Position numbers and translations under genes: made by a program. DNA of 62,152 nt, taken from a virus. Positions 17,069 to 25,784 of this stretch are shown here, one piece after another (position 1 is the stretch's first letter; each line of letters starts with the position of its first letter). The stretch spans positions 1 to 62,152 of IMG/VR virus record IMGVR_UViG_3300014501_000005. One strand, written 5' to 3'. Under the pieces are notes generated by a model, which was not told the origin of the DNA, ran no database searches, and saw only the letters and a program-made list of their open reading frames with translations.

Positions 17069-17460
17069 TAGCGTTGATCTCCACCAGGGCCAGTCCAAGG
17101 AGAGCCCTCAGAACCACTGGTTACATGGGCGATGTCGCTAGCTCCCATTGTCTGTCCACCAGGAGCATCGGGATATAGATAAGCTGCACAAACCCCCGAA
17201 GGCGGACGGCTAACCATCGTCAACTCGCCAGGGGTATAGGAGTGCTCAGAAGTCGTACCCGGAAACATCGGGCTATTGCCAAGATGCCCAGGGGTCGTCG
17301 GGCCAGTGTACATTCCCCATTCATCGAAACTTGATCCACGCGAGGCTGAATGCGCATCGCTGAACGGACCTGTACTGATCGGTTCAGTTTCACTAACCGG
17401 ACCCTTCGCGCCAGCGGTCTTATCGGTATATTGCGGTTTCTCGTTATATCGTTCACTCAT
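17068..17460 (-). CDS. Hypothetical Gly/Pro/Ser-rich virion-block protein
   Basis: 130 residues of low complexity (Thr, Gly, Pro, Ser), likely disordered. Stop fused to the next start (TAATG). Unknown. Confidence 0.6.
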   Translation of the reverse strand: MSERYNEKPQYTDKTAGAKGPVSETEPISTGPFSDAHSASRGSSFDEWGMYTGPTTPGHLGNSPMFPGTTSEHSYTPGELTMVSRPPSGVCAAYLYPDAPGGQTMGASDIAHVTSGSEGSPWTGPGGDQR

Positions 17461-17470
17461 GATTTTTCCT

Positions 17471-17725
17471 TTATTGAGGGTTCAGATCGTGTATTGCTTT
17501 CATGCGAGCTTTGAGGCCAGAAGAGTCGCTAACAGCTTGATTAAGAGTTCCAGTTATCGTTGAGCCTTGAGGATCGGCGCTATGAGATTGCGCAAAGGCA
17601 ACCCCAGCATCGTGACCGCCCATGGACCCACTAGAGGTGGCCATAGAGGGGCCAATGGTCTTGGCATGGGCTAGAGCGGCTTTAGCGGCAGCCAGCTTTG
17701 AAGCTACATCGTTCGGATCGGGCAT
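17471..17725 (-). CDS. Small Ala/Ser-rich virion-block protein
   Basis: 84 residues from ATG 17725, just after the portal stop. An N-terminal alanine-rich helix (VASKLAAAKAALAHAK) is followed by a Ser/Gly linker that carries repeat copy 6 (TSSGSMGG), then a C-terminal helix. Unknown. Confidence 0.65.
   Translation of the reverse strand: MPDPNDVASKLAAAKAALAHAKTIGPSMATSSGSMGGHDAGVAFAQSHSADPQGSTITGTLNQAVSDSSGLKARMKAIHDLNPQ
17625..17640 (+). repeat. Dispersed bipartite repeat, copy 6
   Basis: GACCC, 5-base spacer, AGGTGG, in a linker of the post-portal gene (opposite strand). Confidence 0.9.
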
Positions 17726-17726
17726 G

Positions 17727-19943
17727 TTATCCTGCTCCCATCGTGTTGCCGCCGTTTTGCTGACTAAAACCACGCAGATGATCGGCCATGTCCCCACCGG
17801 GAGTTTCCACATTCCCGGAGTGGTTCTGGTTACCTTCTTTACGCCCCGGAGCCTGAGCCAAAGTCTCAACCGGCACACCGGCTTGCGTCTGAAGGAATTC
17901 TTCTATTTCCTGTTGGACGGCCAGAGCGTGATCGGTAACCGAGTTAGGTTCCTTCTTCTTGAGGCCTTCAACAACCGCCTTGGACTCGAACTTCATCAGC
18001 TCTCGCAACACTTCTTGCTGGATCGCTGTCTGAGACTGTTGCATCACCTCTTGCTGGACCTGTTGATCGGACTTGAGCAAACGGTTCGCAAATGGAATCT
18101 CCATGCACTTTGCGATCTCGCGCAGGAATTCACCCTGAACTATATATGGTGATTGGCTGGCAATGTTGTAGAAAGCCATCATGTTGCGCTGCTTAACGAC
18201 CTTGCCGGTTGCATAGTTAGCAGCCACAAAGTCAAAGCTGTAATTGCCGATGATGTCTGAGAGCTTGATCTGCCCGTACTTCGGAATACCTGGAGGCGCG
18301 TTGGTGATGGAGTATTCCATCTCGTCTGTACCGAATTGCTGGATCATGCTTGCAACCATCTCACACATAGGCTGCAAAACTTCAAGTTCATAATCCCGGA
18401 TGAACAGCTTGAAAACGTATCCGCTTTCGTTGATAACTTGGGAGATACCGCTAGCAGTTCCGGATGCTTGGCCTTGACCAGCAGCCAGCTCACTAATCCC
18501 CGAAGACATCTCTATCATTCCGCGATAGAGATCGATGATTTGATAAGACTGCTGTGGCGGGACGAAGTTTGGTAGTGGATAGATGGCTTTGGAGGGATCA
18601 CCAACCACTCCAACCTTTCCACCCGGACAGTTCCCCATATCTAGTTGATCGTGATCTATATCTACCTGCACATCATACGCAAACCGTTGGTTGATGCCTA
18701 TGTTCCAATTGTCGGTTATCATGTTCGTAAACACGTTAACCGCTTCATTGAGATCGCTGATTTTTTCGATCAGCCCGATCCCATACACATCGCCCTTTAC
18801 CTTGATGTATGGACAGTCAAGGATCGGTATGCGTTTGTGAGCAAACGGATTAGGCCCCGTGTAAAGTAGAACAGGTGGTCCGTTATACACCCTACGCTTA
18901 TAAGCAGAATAAGAAGCGTTGCGATATTGATATCTCCTATCCTTCCATCCAATTGCATCCGCATCCTCCCCGAAGGTGCAAAGAGTTACTGTCTTGTCCG
19001 TATCATTCCAAAGCTCTGCCATACGGATGATGATGCCATCGCGATCAAGATCACGATACTGGCTTAGGCGACGAGTGAGTTCAGCAAGTGCTTCTGGGTA
19101 GTAAAGATCAGGATTCGATTCAGCCGCCCTGCGCATCTCGCCCCATGACGTTTCCATCACATGAGCTTTGATCTTTTCGTCAGGATCAATAAGCAAGTCA
19201 TATATGTCAATAGCTATAAACTTCGGGCAATTCCTCGGCACCCGCTTAGAGACCATCTTCTGCCCGAGAACAATGTTGTTTCCGTCCTGATCCTTCTGCG
19301 GAACCATTACTGGCTGACCCTTGCCGTCTTTCTTTGGCCCACCTGTAGAGGGGTCCATCACCGGCATCATCGCGAAAACTGGCTCCGGACCGTTTACAAC
19401 ATCATAATCCCAATCCCAATCGACCTTGATCCCAGCGTGTCCGTAGATTGCGATATCCCGAATCTGCATCTCAAGGAAGCGTGTCCAGCGTGCGCGTTTA
19501 AGGCAATCAAGAATCACGCACTGCATCTTCATTGCCGCGTCTTCGGAACCGCCCTTTGCTCTTACTTCGATCGGCGGATCGAGAGAGAAAAATGCATCAT
19601 GCACGCGCGAGACCACTGTTTCAGTGTTCGAAGAAGCATAGGGAACGAAAGTATTAGAGCGAGGGGTAAGATTATCAGGATACATACGGCGATCACGTTG
19701 GCCAATATACTGACGATAAAAGTATGCACGTCGTTGGTCATATGGCCTCCGGAAGTTCCGCAAGCGTTGAAGTTGGTCTAGCGTCCACTGTGTAAGCTGG
19801 CCTTTGTTAATATACGTAAGAGCCGCATCTGGATTGCGCCCAGTCTCTCCACCGCCCATTGCATCAATGGTCGATCCAGTACCTACACTTGTAGGTTGGG
19901 TATATTGAGCAACCGCCGCTTCACCTGTGATATCGTTGGCCAT
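17727..19943 (-). CDS. Portal protein
   Basis: 738 residues, the size of P22-type portals. The N-terminal RNFRRPYDQRRAYFYRQYIG and NTFVPYASSNTETVVSRVHD lead into helical clip/stem regions. SDLNEAVNVFTNMITDNWNI and YRGMIEMSSGISELAAGQGQ (the 'G...A.G' part) match the dodecameric portal core. The C-terminus is a long Gln-rich helical barrel-type tail (QQVQQEVMQQSQTAIQQEV). Forms the DNA gate at the capsid vertex and contacts TerL. A repeat copy lies at 19339 (in a DPSTGGPKK loop). Confidence 0.88.
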   Translation of the reverse strand: MANDITGEAAVAQYTQPTSVGTGSTIDAMGGGETGRNPDAALTYINKGQLTQWTLDQLQRLRNFRRPYDQRRAYFYRQYIGQRDRRMYPDNLTPRSNTFVPYASSNTETVVSRVHDAFFSLDPPIEVRAKGGSEDAAMKMQCVILDCLKRARWTRFLEMQIRDIAIYGHAGIKVDWDWDYDVVNGPEPVFAMMPVMDPSTGGPKKDGKGQPVMVPQKDQDGNNIVLGQKMVSKRVPRNCPKFIAIDIYDLLIDPDEKIKAHVMETSWGEMRRAAESNPDLYYPEALAELTRRLSQYRDLDRDGIIIRMAELWNDTDKTVTLCTFGEDADAIGWKDRRYQYRNASYSAYKRRVYNGPPVLLYTGPNPFAHKRIPILDCPYIKVKGDVYGIGLIEKISDLNEAVNVFTNMITDNWNIGINQRFAYDVQVDIDHDQLDMGNCPGGKVGVVGDPSKAIYPLPNFVPPQQSYQIIDLYRGMIEMSSGISELAAGQGQASGTASGISQVINESGYVFKLFIRDYELEVLQPMCEMVASMIQQFGTDEMEYSITNAPPGIPKYGQIKLSDIIGNYSFDFVAANYATGKVVKQRNMMAFYNIASQSPYIVQGEFLREIAKCMEIPFANRLLKSDQQVQQEVMQQSQTAIQQEVLRELMKFESKAVVEGLKKKEPNSVTDHALAVQQEIEEFLQTQAGVPVETLAQAPGRKEGNQNHSGNVETPGGDMADHLRGFSQQNGGNTMGAG
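19339..19355 (-). repeat. Dispersed bipartite repeat, copy 7
   Basis: Reverse orientation, 6-base spacer, inside the portal gene in a Gly/Pro loop. Confidence 0.88.
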
Positions 19944-19955
19944 GGTCTTTTTAGT

Positions 19956-20273
19956 TTACAGCTTGTTCAGATATGCCCACCAATATGTAACAGTTAAGCC
20001 AGAGCCATTATAAAGCGAGAAATAACTATTCTCTTGCCCTGTATCGAAAGTAAAGGTCTGGTTCTGCGGTATACGGAAGTCTGTTGCAATCGCAGCTACC
20101 GAGCTATTCCCAAAGCGAATGTTAACATCCTGATTCGCGTTGATAGCTATGATGCGTCTCTGGGTCGGTGCGCCCGGATTAACAGAGATTGCCGCAGTCG
20201 CTCCTCCGGTTGTTTGTGATCCGCTATTAGCGGGATCGGTACTTAATGCTAAGATCGATGCGAATGTAGCCAC
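19956..20273 (-). CDS. Small beta-rich structural protein
   Basis: 105 residues, all-beta profile, ending FSLYNGSGLTVTYWWAYLNK. It resembles small capsid decoration or head-fibre proteins in composition. Position between portal and a large adhesin gene supports a virion role. Inference only. Confidence 0.6.
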   Translation of the reverse strand: MATFASILALSTDPANSGSQTTGGATAAISVNPGAPTQRRIIAINANQDVNIRFGNSSVAAIATDFRIPQNQTFTFDTGQENSYFSLYNGSGLTVTYWWAYLNKL

Positions 20274-20282
20274 AAAATCTCC

Positions 20283-21926
20283 TTAAAGCTGCGAAATCCA
20301 ATTGGTTTCTCTATTGATATGCCAAAGTTGAGTAGGATAGTTAGCTGTTCCACTAGCAGGCGGTGCGGGCTGTGAAGTCGCGGACCCTGCTATGAAGTGA
20401 GAGACTTGAGCATCACTTATATTTAAGCCGCCGAGTGAAATGCAACCTGTGCCGGATGTTACGGCTGAATCTGAATAGTTACCGATAACGTTTCCATTGT
20501 GTAACATGTATAAAATGGTGCCAATAGCCGCGAGGGTGATAGTGTCTCCCGCCGCCCATGGCTTTGTAAGCTGCCACGTAAAATGGTATTGCGTACCAGA
20601 CGGGGATAAAAATGGAAGAGAAAATGGTATCGGAACACCGCCAATCGAAAAGGTCGCGGTTCCATCCCCATTATTGCTTACACTAAAGTCATAAGATGAC
20701 GCATCAAGTGCCCCGGTTCGGACTTGAACAGTCGCTCCTCCGGTTATCGCGAGGACATCGGTTTTAAATTGAGCAAATTGATCGGCGGGAAAACTAGCCC
20801 CAGTTAAAATACTAATACCATCGCCTGTCCACGGCCCGGCATAGTTTGCTATGATACTTGCGTTAGACATAACGCATTCATTGCTGAGAAGTTGACAGGG
20901 ATAATCACCCGGCGGGAACTCACTGCTATCGGCGGTCCAATTGCCACCATCACTTAGCGGGTTCTCGTTCGCCCGTATCATCGTGTCGCTGAATGTTTGG
21001 GTGAGCACGACAATGGGATTGCAAGCGGTAGGAGTGAAATTAACCCCAGTTATATTGCTTCCATTAACGGTCTCTTCAGCCTGCGCAGGAGAGAATAAAG
21101 CGCCCACTAATTCGGGTATAACTACATATGTATCATTTGGCAAAGCGGGACTAGTATAGTTACCGGCACCATTGGCAGTTGTAGTAAACACCGTTGCAAG
21201 ATTAGTCGAAACAAAAACAACGGTTGCACCGGCCCCCAAGACTCCTAGACTGCCGCTAATGGTATAATCAGGAAAGCTGTTATCAAGGAAGCCTAGTGCA
21301 AGGCAACCCCACGCACTTGATGGAGCCGTGATGAAAGTTGGTGTGTAGGTTCCAGCCGTGGCCTCGATATTATAGATGGCCGAGTTATTAGTCCCGGCTG
21401 CGTTAATCCAACCGGCCGCATTGGTAATAGACGAACCCCCCGCAGGAATCGCAATCCCCACGATTAAGGTAGGCGATGCCGCGACAGTGACACTAGATGC
21501 AGGTGCTGTACTTGACCCTGTTGTATAATTAAACGCAAGGAGGGGATTGCCGTAGTTACCTGAAAATTGTAGGACTTGCGCGATGGGAAAACTTAAATTC
21601 ATTCGCGATGCTTGCAAAATCCCGGTGCCGGGAATAACGCCCGCAGTGGAATACGCGAAAAAATCAAGCGTTAGCGTTGCAGTGCGCGTGGCGACAGCAA
21701 CCCAAGCGATAAGATAGCCATAGCCTCCAGCCTTCGGTATTTCAACTGGCTTATACGTATTTTGGCTATCGTACAGAGTGTATCCGTAGCTCCCCCCTGT
21801 TGGGTCGGGACCAGCCGATTCAAGCCACGCCACTATTAAGTTACCCTTAGTAACGCTCAAGGTTAATGAAGGCTGCGATGCACCGAAGGAGAAGTCATGG
21901 GCTTCATTGACAAACGCGTATGCCAT
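20283..21926 (-). CDS. Multidomain adhesin/tail protein with carboxypeptidase-regulatory-like domain
   Basis: 547 residues. Residues 1-215 form a beta domain. Residues ~220-300 (YTISGSLGVLGAGATVVFVS, then TTANGAGNYTSPALPNDTY) match the carboxypeptidase regulatory-like/SpaA-type beta sandwich. Residues ~310-520 look like a concanavalin/LamG-type sheet domain (QTFSDTMIRANENPLSDGGN; GDGTATFSIGG). Such arrays occur in host-recognition proteins. Start fused to the collagen-like gene stop (TAATG). Confidence 0.6.
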   Translation of the reverse strand: MAYAFVNEAHDFSFGASQPSLTLSVTKGNLIVAWLESAGPDPTGGSYGYTLYDSQNTYKPVEIPKAGGYGYLIAWVAVATRTATLTLDFFAYSTAGVIPGTGILQASRMNLSFPIAQVLQFSGNYGNPLLAFNYTTGSSTAPASSVTVAASPTLIVGIAIPAGGSSITNAAGWINAAGTNNSAIYNIEATAGTYTPTFITAPSSAWGCLALGFLDNSFPDYTISGSLGVLGAGATVVFVSTNLATVFTTTANGAGNYTSPALPNDTYVVIPELVGALFSPAQAEETVNGSNITGVNFTPTACNPIVVLTQTFSDTMIRANENPLSDGGNWTADSSEFPPGDYPCQLLSNECVMSNASIIANYAGPWTGDGISILTGASFPADQFAQFKTDVLAITGGATVQVRTGALDASSYDFSVSNNGDGTATFSIGGVPIPFSLPFLSPSGTQYHFTWQLTKPWAAGDTITLAAIGTILYMLHNGNVIGNYSDSAVTSGTGCISLGGLNISDAQVSHFIAGSATSQPAPPASGTANYPTQLWHINRETNWISQL

Positions 21927-22255
21927 TATGGTTTACAATTCGCGCAAACAGCGCCAGTTTCGGTGGCGTGAAACCGTGCTACGTGCTTATTGCATTCAAC
22001 ACAAATCGCGGTGTTTCCTATCGGAGCAACGAACTTTTCCACAATTCCTGGAATGCCTTGAGGGCCTGCTACACCTTCAGGACCAGTTTTACCAATCGGA
22101 CCTGGAGCACCATCTAAACCTTTCGGACCCATAGGACCTTGGATACCTTGTTTACCGTCTGATCCCCTTCGACCTTGAGCACGAGTCCCGCTACGAGAGA
22201 TAACCCATCCAAAGGTTGATATACTTATCGCAAGACTTACCAATTCGATTATCAT
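21926..22255 (-). CDS. Membrane-anchored collagen-like protein with C-terminal zinc ribbon
   Basis: 109 residues in three parts. An N-terminal membrane segment (IIELVSLAISISTFGWVI) is followed by about 14 uninterrupted Gly-X-Y triplets (GRRGSDGKQGIQG and on to GPQGIPG), then a zinc ribbon (CVEC ... CANC). Gly-X-Y repeats trimerise in many phage fibres, but a membrane anchor plus zinc ribbon is not the usual fibre design. It overlaps its upstream 31-residue gene (ATGA) and its downstream neighbour (TAATG). Function unknown; it could be a fibre stalk, an oligomerisation module or a superinfection-type membrane protein. Confidence 0.8.
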   Translation of the reverse strand: MIIELVSLAISISTFGWVISRSGTRAQGRRGSDGKQGIQGPMGPKGLDGAPGPIGKTGPEGVAGPQGIPGIVEKFVAPIGNTAICVECNKHVARFHATETGAVCANCKP

Positions 22256-22347
22256 TGCGAAAAGCTCCCTATTGCAGAGACGACAATTGGCGAGGTGGCT
22301 TGGTCGCCTAGTACGACAATGGCTGTGATGACGTAGTTGTTTGCCAT
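22252..22347 (-). CDS. Very small ORF (31 aa)
   Basis: MANNYVITAIVVLGDQATS and a short tail, ATG at 22347, stop TGA overlapping the next start (ATGA). It fits the gap between two genes exactly, but is too short for composition evidence. Low-moderate confidence. Confidence 0.4.
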   Translation of the reverse strand: MANNYVITAIVVLGDQATSPIVVSAIGSFSQ

Positions 22348-22348
22348 T

Positions 22349-22726
22349 TTAGACGTACCATATTAAAACATCTGGCGCAACGGCAGGAATACCTGAGCCA
22401 ATTGCACTAGTCGCAGCACCGATTCCTATACCCGTTGAAAAGCTGCCCATAGCAAAAATAGTCGGAGGTACTGCAAGGGTAGCGCCTACGGCAATAGGCA
22501 CCCACCACACAACCCCAGTTCCCAAGGTTGGCGTCCCGGCGGTGTTGTAAAATTGCAAATAAATTATGGTAGACGCCTTGTTCGCGACCAGGAGACCATA
22601 CACACTTCCCGGCGAGGCTTTGATATTTTTTACACCCAGCGCTACAGCAGTACCGACCAAACAAGTTGCCGTGACTGGAGCGCTAGCGTTGATTAGCAAA
22701 TTTCCGTTATTGTCGTATACCGGCAT
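22349..22726 (-). CDS. Small beta-rich virion protein
   Basis: 125 residues. Contains YGLLVANKASTIIYLQFYN and GTPTLGTGVVWWVPIAVGAT, a pattern frequent in small phage capsid/tail decoration proteins. One base after the upstream stop. Structural role inferred. Confidence 0.6.
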   Translation of the reverse strand: MPVYDNNGNLLINASAPVTATCLVGTAVALGVKNIKASPGSVYGLLVANKASTIIYLQFYNTAGTPTLGTGVVWWVPIAVGATLAVPPTIFAMGSFSTGIGIGAATSAIGSGIPAVAPDVLIWYV

Positions 22727-22727
22727 T

Positions 22728-23924
22728 TTATTCCTCCGTCCCCATGGCTATAACCCGTACGTTTCCGGTCGCGAGGGCAGCGGACAGGTTGACGTTGAGA
22801 ACATTATTGGCCGCAGCGGAAAGAATCCCAACATTGCCTAAGTCTAGTTCTTGCTCAAGGCCATCACCAATTACGGTTGTTACAGCGGTTGTTGGCACGA
22901 AGACATCAAAAGAGATATTTATAGATGTGGTTGCGTCTTGAAAGTTCAGTGTCAGAACGGCCCCGGCAGCCAATGATGAATTATCCGTAACCTCGACGAA
23001 AAGCTTAAGTAGCCTAAATTTCTTTCCCGATGTCGGCGTCCAAACTGCCGTGTTGCCAGAAGCGGTGGCTTGCGCCGTACGAAAAATATGCGGGGCACGT
23101 TGGCGGTCCCAAGTTGACCCATTATATAAAAAGGGATAATTAAAAGAAAATAATTGTGTGTTCTGCGCGTTACTAGGAAGAGTTTGACTATTAGAAAATC
23201 CATCGTTGGCGGCACCGCTTACACCAAAAGCGGCCACTCGCAGCATCCCTGCCAAATTCTCGGATAGAAGAACCTGGTCACCTTCGGTCCACGTCGGGGC
23301 GGATGCGTTAGCAAGCGCCGGTAACACACCTAAGTTGTTTCCGTCCGGTGCTGCGTTGTTATTGGTTTTAGCCCCCGCAACAGTTACAGAGCCTGTGATC
23401 GTTGTAGATGCTAGTGTAACTGCGGGGGTGTTGGTAATATAAGCATTGACACCAGGTACGGTAACAGCACCGGGAGAGGTTCCATAAGCTGAGGGTGCCC
23501 CGAGAACCGTGCTATCCCATTCGGTGATATTCGTAGAAGCATTTGCAGGCGGGGCAGTAGTAACTGTCCCACTAACGGGTTGAACCGTTGTACCAGTAGG
23601 ATCAACTCGAACAGGGTTTGTTGGAGTACCGAGGATATTGGTTCCATTAGTAATCTCAACAGGCCACGCATTAGCAACTGTATTTGGAGAGCCTTGGTTG
23701 CTAGTAACGGTTCCAGAAATAGGAATAACAGTCCCGCCAACTATACCTTGAACAGTCAATACATCCGCATTCGGACTACCAGCAGTTCCCAATATCGATT
23801 GGCCAGCGGTATCAACTAATGCAACTGCTTCCGCTTCAACGACGTTGCCGCCAATAGTGTTCTCGAATGTCTGGACCTTCTTGCCTGTTGAATCCGGCGG
23901 AACTTGGATATATCCGTTTGACAT
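22728..23924 (-). CDS. Beta-rich structural protein (fibre/adhesin)
   Basis: 398 residues, rich in Thr, Val, Asn and Gly with many short strands. The N-terminal ~200 residues contain repeated VTVQGIVGG/VQPVSGTVTT-type turns. The C-terminal ~170 residues form a beta sandwich (TPTSGKKFRLLKLFVEVTDN). Start fused with the upstream 51-residue gene (TAATG). Probable receptor-binding or head-surface protein by neighbourhood. Confidence 0.6.
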   Translation of the reverse strand: MSNGYIQVPPDSTGKKVQTFENTIGGNVVEAEAVALVDTAGQSILGTAGSPNADVLTVQGIVGGTVIPISGTVTSNQGSPNTVANAWPVEITNGTNILGTPTNPVRVDPTGTTVQPVSGTVTTAPPANASTNITEWDSTVLGAPSAYGTSPGAVTVPGVNAYITNTPAVTLASTTITGSVTVAGAKTNNNAAPDGNNLGVLPALANASAPTWTEGDQVLLSENLAGMLRVAAFGVSGAANDGFSNSQTLPSNAQNTQLFSFNYPFLYNGSTWDRQRAPHIFRTAQATASGNTAVWTPTSGKKFRLLKLFVEVTDNSSLAAGAVLTLNFQDATTSINISFDVFVPTTAVTTVIGDGLEQELDLGNVGILSAAANNVLNVNLSAALATGNVRVIAMGTEE

Positions 23925-24079
23925 TAGAGCGATCCTATTATACTAAAGAATACACTAAAGAATGCCATTAAGTGGATAAAGCTGTTCATATGGCAACGTT
24001 GGCCTTGGATGATCGTCGGAATTAACGACGGTCCACCGGGAGCTGGCGTCAATTCATAAAATAGTAATGGTGCTAACAT
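23924..24079 (-). CDS. Small membrane protein (51 aa)
   Basis: MLAPLLFYELTPAPGGPSLI, then a C-terminal hydrophobic segment MAFFSVFFSIIGSL. Both its start (24079) and stop (23924) are fused to the neighbours as TAATG, which strongly supports that it is translated. Function unknown. Confidence 0.7.
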   Translation of the reverse strand: MLAPLLFYELTPAPGGPSLIPTIIQGQRCHMNSFIHLMAFFSVFFSIIGSL

Positions 24080-24432
24080 TATTCAGAGTCCTTATTATAT
24101 TCTATGATAGAACCATCATCATGTTCAATTGAGATATGCGGGTGTTTATAAAGTTTCATCCGGTCGATTTCCCCGCGTTGGTCGGCCTCGATGAGTTTGT
24201 GGATTGTGTATTCCAACATCTCAACAGTTTCGCGCATCTTTTCTTTGGGGGTGTTGCAAAGAAGCCCCACAAACTGAACCATCATGCATTTCTTGCAGTT
24301 GAAAGTAGGCTTGGTGGTCTTGCCATATGTATATCTATGGATGTCACAGACCAAAACAAACTTGTCTTTATCGAGCATCTCCGATGCGAACTTCTCAAGC
24401 ATCTGAGAGTTGAGTAAGCTATTAGCGTCCAT
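24079..24432 (-). CDS. Hypothetical protein with possible metal site
   Basis: 117 residues from ATG 24432, preceded by GGAGGA; a longer frame exists upstream. Contains VLVCDIHRYTYGKTTKPTFN and CKKCMMVQF, a possible C/H/CxxC zinc site, then helices and an acidic end. Overlaps the previous gene by 11 bases. Unknown. Confidence 0.65.
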   Translation of the reverse strand: MDANSLLNSQMLEKFASEMLDKDKFVLVCDIHRYTYGKTTKPTFNCKKCMMVQFVGLLCNTPKEKMRETVEMLEYTIHKLIEADQRGEIDRMKLYKHPHISIEHDDGSIIEYNKDSE

Positions 24433-24859
24433 CCCTGTCCTCCGAAGAAATAGTCCGGCCAGTCTTAGGCTCGACACTTTCGAGTGGAGCCACCGGGAGG
24501 GATCGGTGCTGGCCGGAACTTGAAGCGGCTAATATTTGCTGCCGCAGTATTTCTAGTTCTTTCTTAAAGAAAGTTTGGGTATATATAGATTCAACTTGAT
24601 TAAAGAACTGCCTAGCTCTGAAACCTACTAGCAATGCTAGGACCCATTGCAGGTGGAGTCCCAAGGCTACTAGTATCAATGCGGTTGCCGGAACCATCAC
24701 TCCTAAAATCGCACCAAGTTCCGGGCCGATCTTATTAGCGAGGTATTTGATGCTGGCGTTAAGTTCGCCGATTACTCCAAACCGTTTAATTCGGGATTGA
24801 GTAGTCCAAGCATCAAATGCACTCAACAGAAACAGGATGATTGCAAGAACAAGAGTCAT
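24422..24859 (-). CDS. Membrane protein
   Basis: 145 residues with an N-terminal membrane helix (LVLAIILFLLSAFDAW) and two adjacent hydrophobic helices (LGAILGVMVPATALILVALG, WVLALLVGF). A charged helical C-terminal half follows. Similar to small DUF5658-like membrane proteins in layout. Role unknown; a repeat copy lies at 24641. Confidence 0.6.
   Translation of the reverse strand: MTLVLAIILFLLSAFDAWTTQSRIKRFGVIGELNASIKYLANKIGPELGAILGVMVPATALILVALGLHLQWVLALLVGFRARQFFNQVESIYTQTFFKKELEILRQQILAASSSGQHRSLPVAPLESVEPKTGRTISSEDRDGR
24641..24656 (+). repeat. Dispersed bipartite repeat, copy 8
   Basis: GACCC, 5-base spacer, AGGTGG, inside the membrane protein gene on the opposite strand. This copy codes within a hydrophobic helix (LHLQWVLAL), not a linker. 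Confidence 0.9.
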
Positions 24860-24862
24860 TGT

Positions 24863-25723
24863 TTAGCTGAAGGTTACAGCGTTTTGGCTGATGACGTTCC
24901 ATTTGCCTTGGTATGCCATGAGGGTCACGCTAGCCCCAGCATTGGCCGCGAAGGTGGCGACGTTAACAGTAGCAGCTCCGGTTTGTAGCAAACCAGTTGC
25001 AGTAATCGTGTGCGCGAATGCGGTGTTGGAAGTAACGATGATTGTAACACCATCAGAGGTTCCAACGGTCGGAGCCGCAAGAGTATTCGCTTCCATGGAT
25101 GCTTTTGTAATTACATAGGTTGCAGAGGTATTAGGTGGTATTGCAAAGTTGACAGCCGCGGCGATTGGGGTATCCGTAAATCCAGAAGCCTTTACAACCC
25201 CAGTGGCTGTGATATTAGCAGCATTTACCGTGCCTGTAAAGGTCGGCGAGGCTAGCGGAGCCAGCAGACCTTCGGCGGTTGTTGCTCGGCTGGTTTCAAC
25301 TCCGACAGCCAGATCGGTATAAGCCGTTGTTGCAATGTCCGTGTTATCGGTTAATGGAGCTTTGGTTGGAGCAGTCGGAGTTCCAGTAAACGCCGGGGAC
25401 ACCAACGGCGCATATCCAGCCGCAACTCGCGCTGCTGTTTCAACAGCCACTGCGCTATCTGTATAGGCTGTGGTTGCGAGCTGGGTATTGTCAGTTAGAG
25501 CCGCAGCGGTCGGTGCTGTCGGAATTCCCGTGAAATGCGGTGAGTTAATCGGTGCGCCAGCGGCCCCAGTTTCAAGCGCCTGCCAAACGCCAAACTGTTT
25601 GATATACAACAGTTCTGTAACCACATCCCAATACATACTTCCATCGGGAGCAACGTTAGGTTGATCGGTTGCGGTCCAGGTGATGAATTTTGCGTTTACT
25701 TTATCCGATGCGAAGTTTGACAT
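24863..25723 (-). CDS. Tail fibre protein with FTGxPTAPT repeats
   Basis: 286 residues. Residues ~60-165 hold three copies of the common tail-fibre repeat: PHFTGIPTAPT ... TDNTQLATTAYTD, PAFTGTPTAPT ... TDNTDIATTAYTD, PTFTGTVNAAN. The C-terminal ~90 residues are a beta domain ending GASVTLMAYQGKWNVISQ. The same C-terminal block occurs in the middle of the neighbouring ice-binding-like protein. Probable trimeric fibre. Confidence 0.85.
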   Translation of the reverse strand: MSNFASDKVNAKFITWTATDQPNVAPDGSMYWDVVTELLYIKQFGVWQALETGAAGAPINSPHFTGIPTAPTAAALTDNTQLATTAYTDSAVAVETAARVAAGYAPLVSPAFTGTPTAPTKAPLTDNTDIATTAYTDLAVGVETSRATTAEGLLAPLASPTFTGTVNAANITATGVVKASGFTDTPIAAAVNFAIPPNTSATYVITKASMEANTLAAPTVGTSDGVTIIVTSNTAFAHTITATGLLQTGAATVNVATFAANAGASVTLMAYQGKWNVISQNAVTFS

Positions 25724-25784
25724 CAGTTCTACCTTATCCCTCTAAGAAAGTGTGGGCGGTTTTAACGTCACCGCCCTTAGACGT

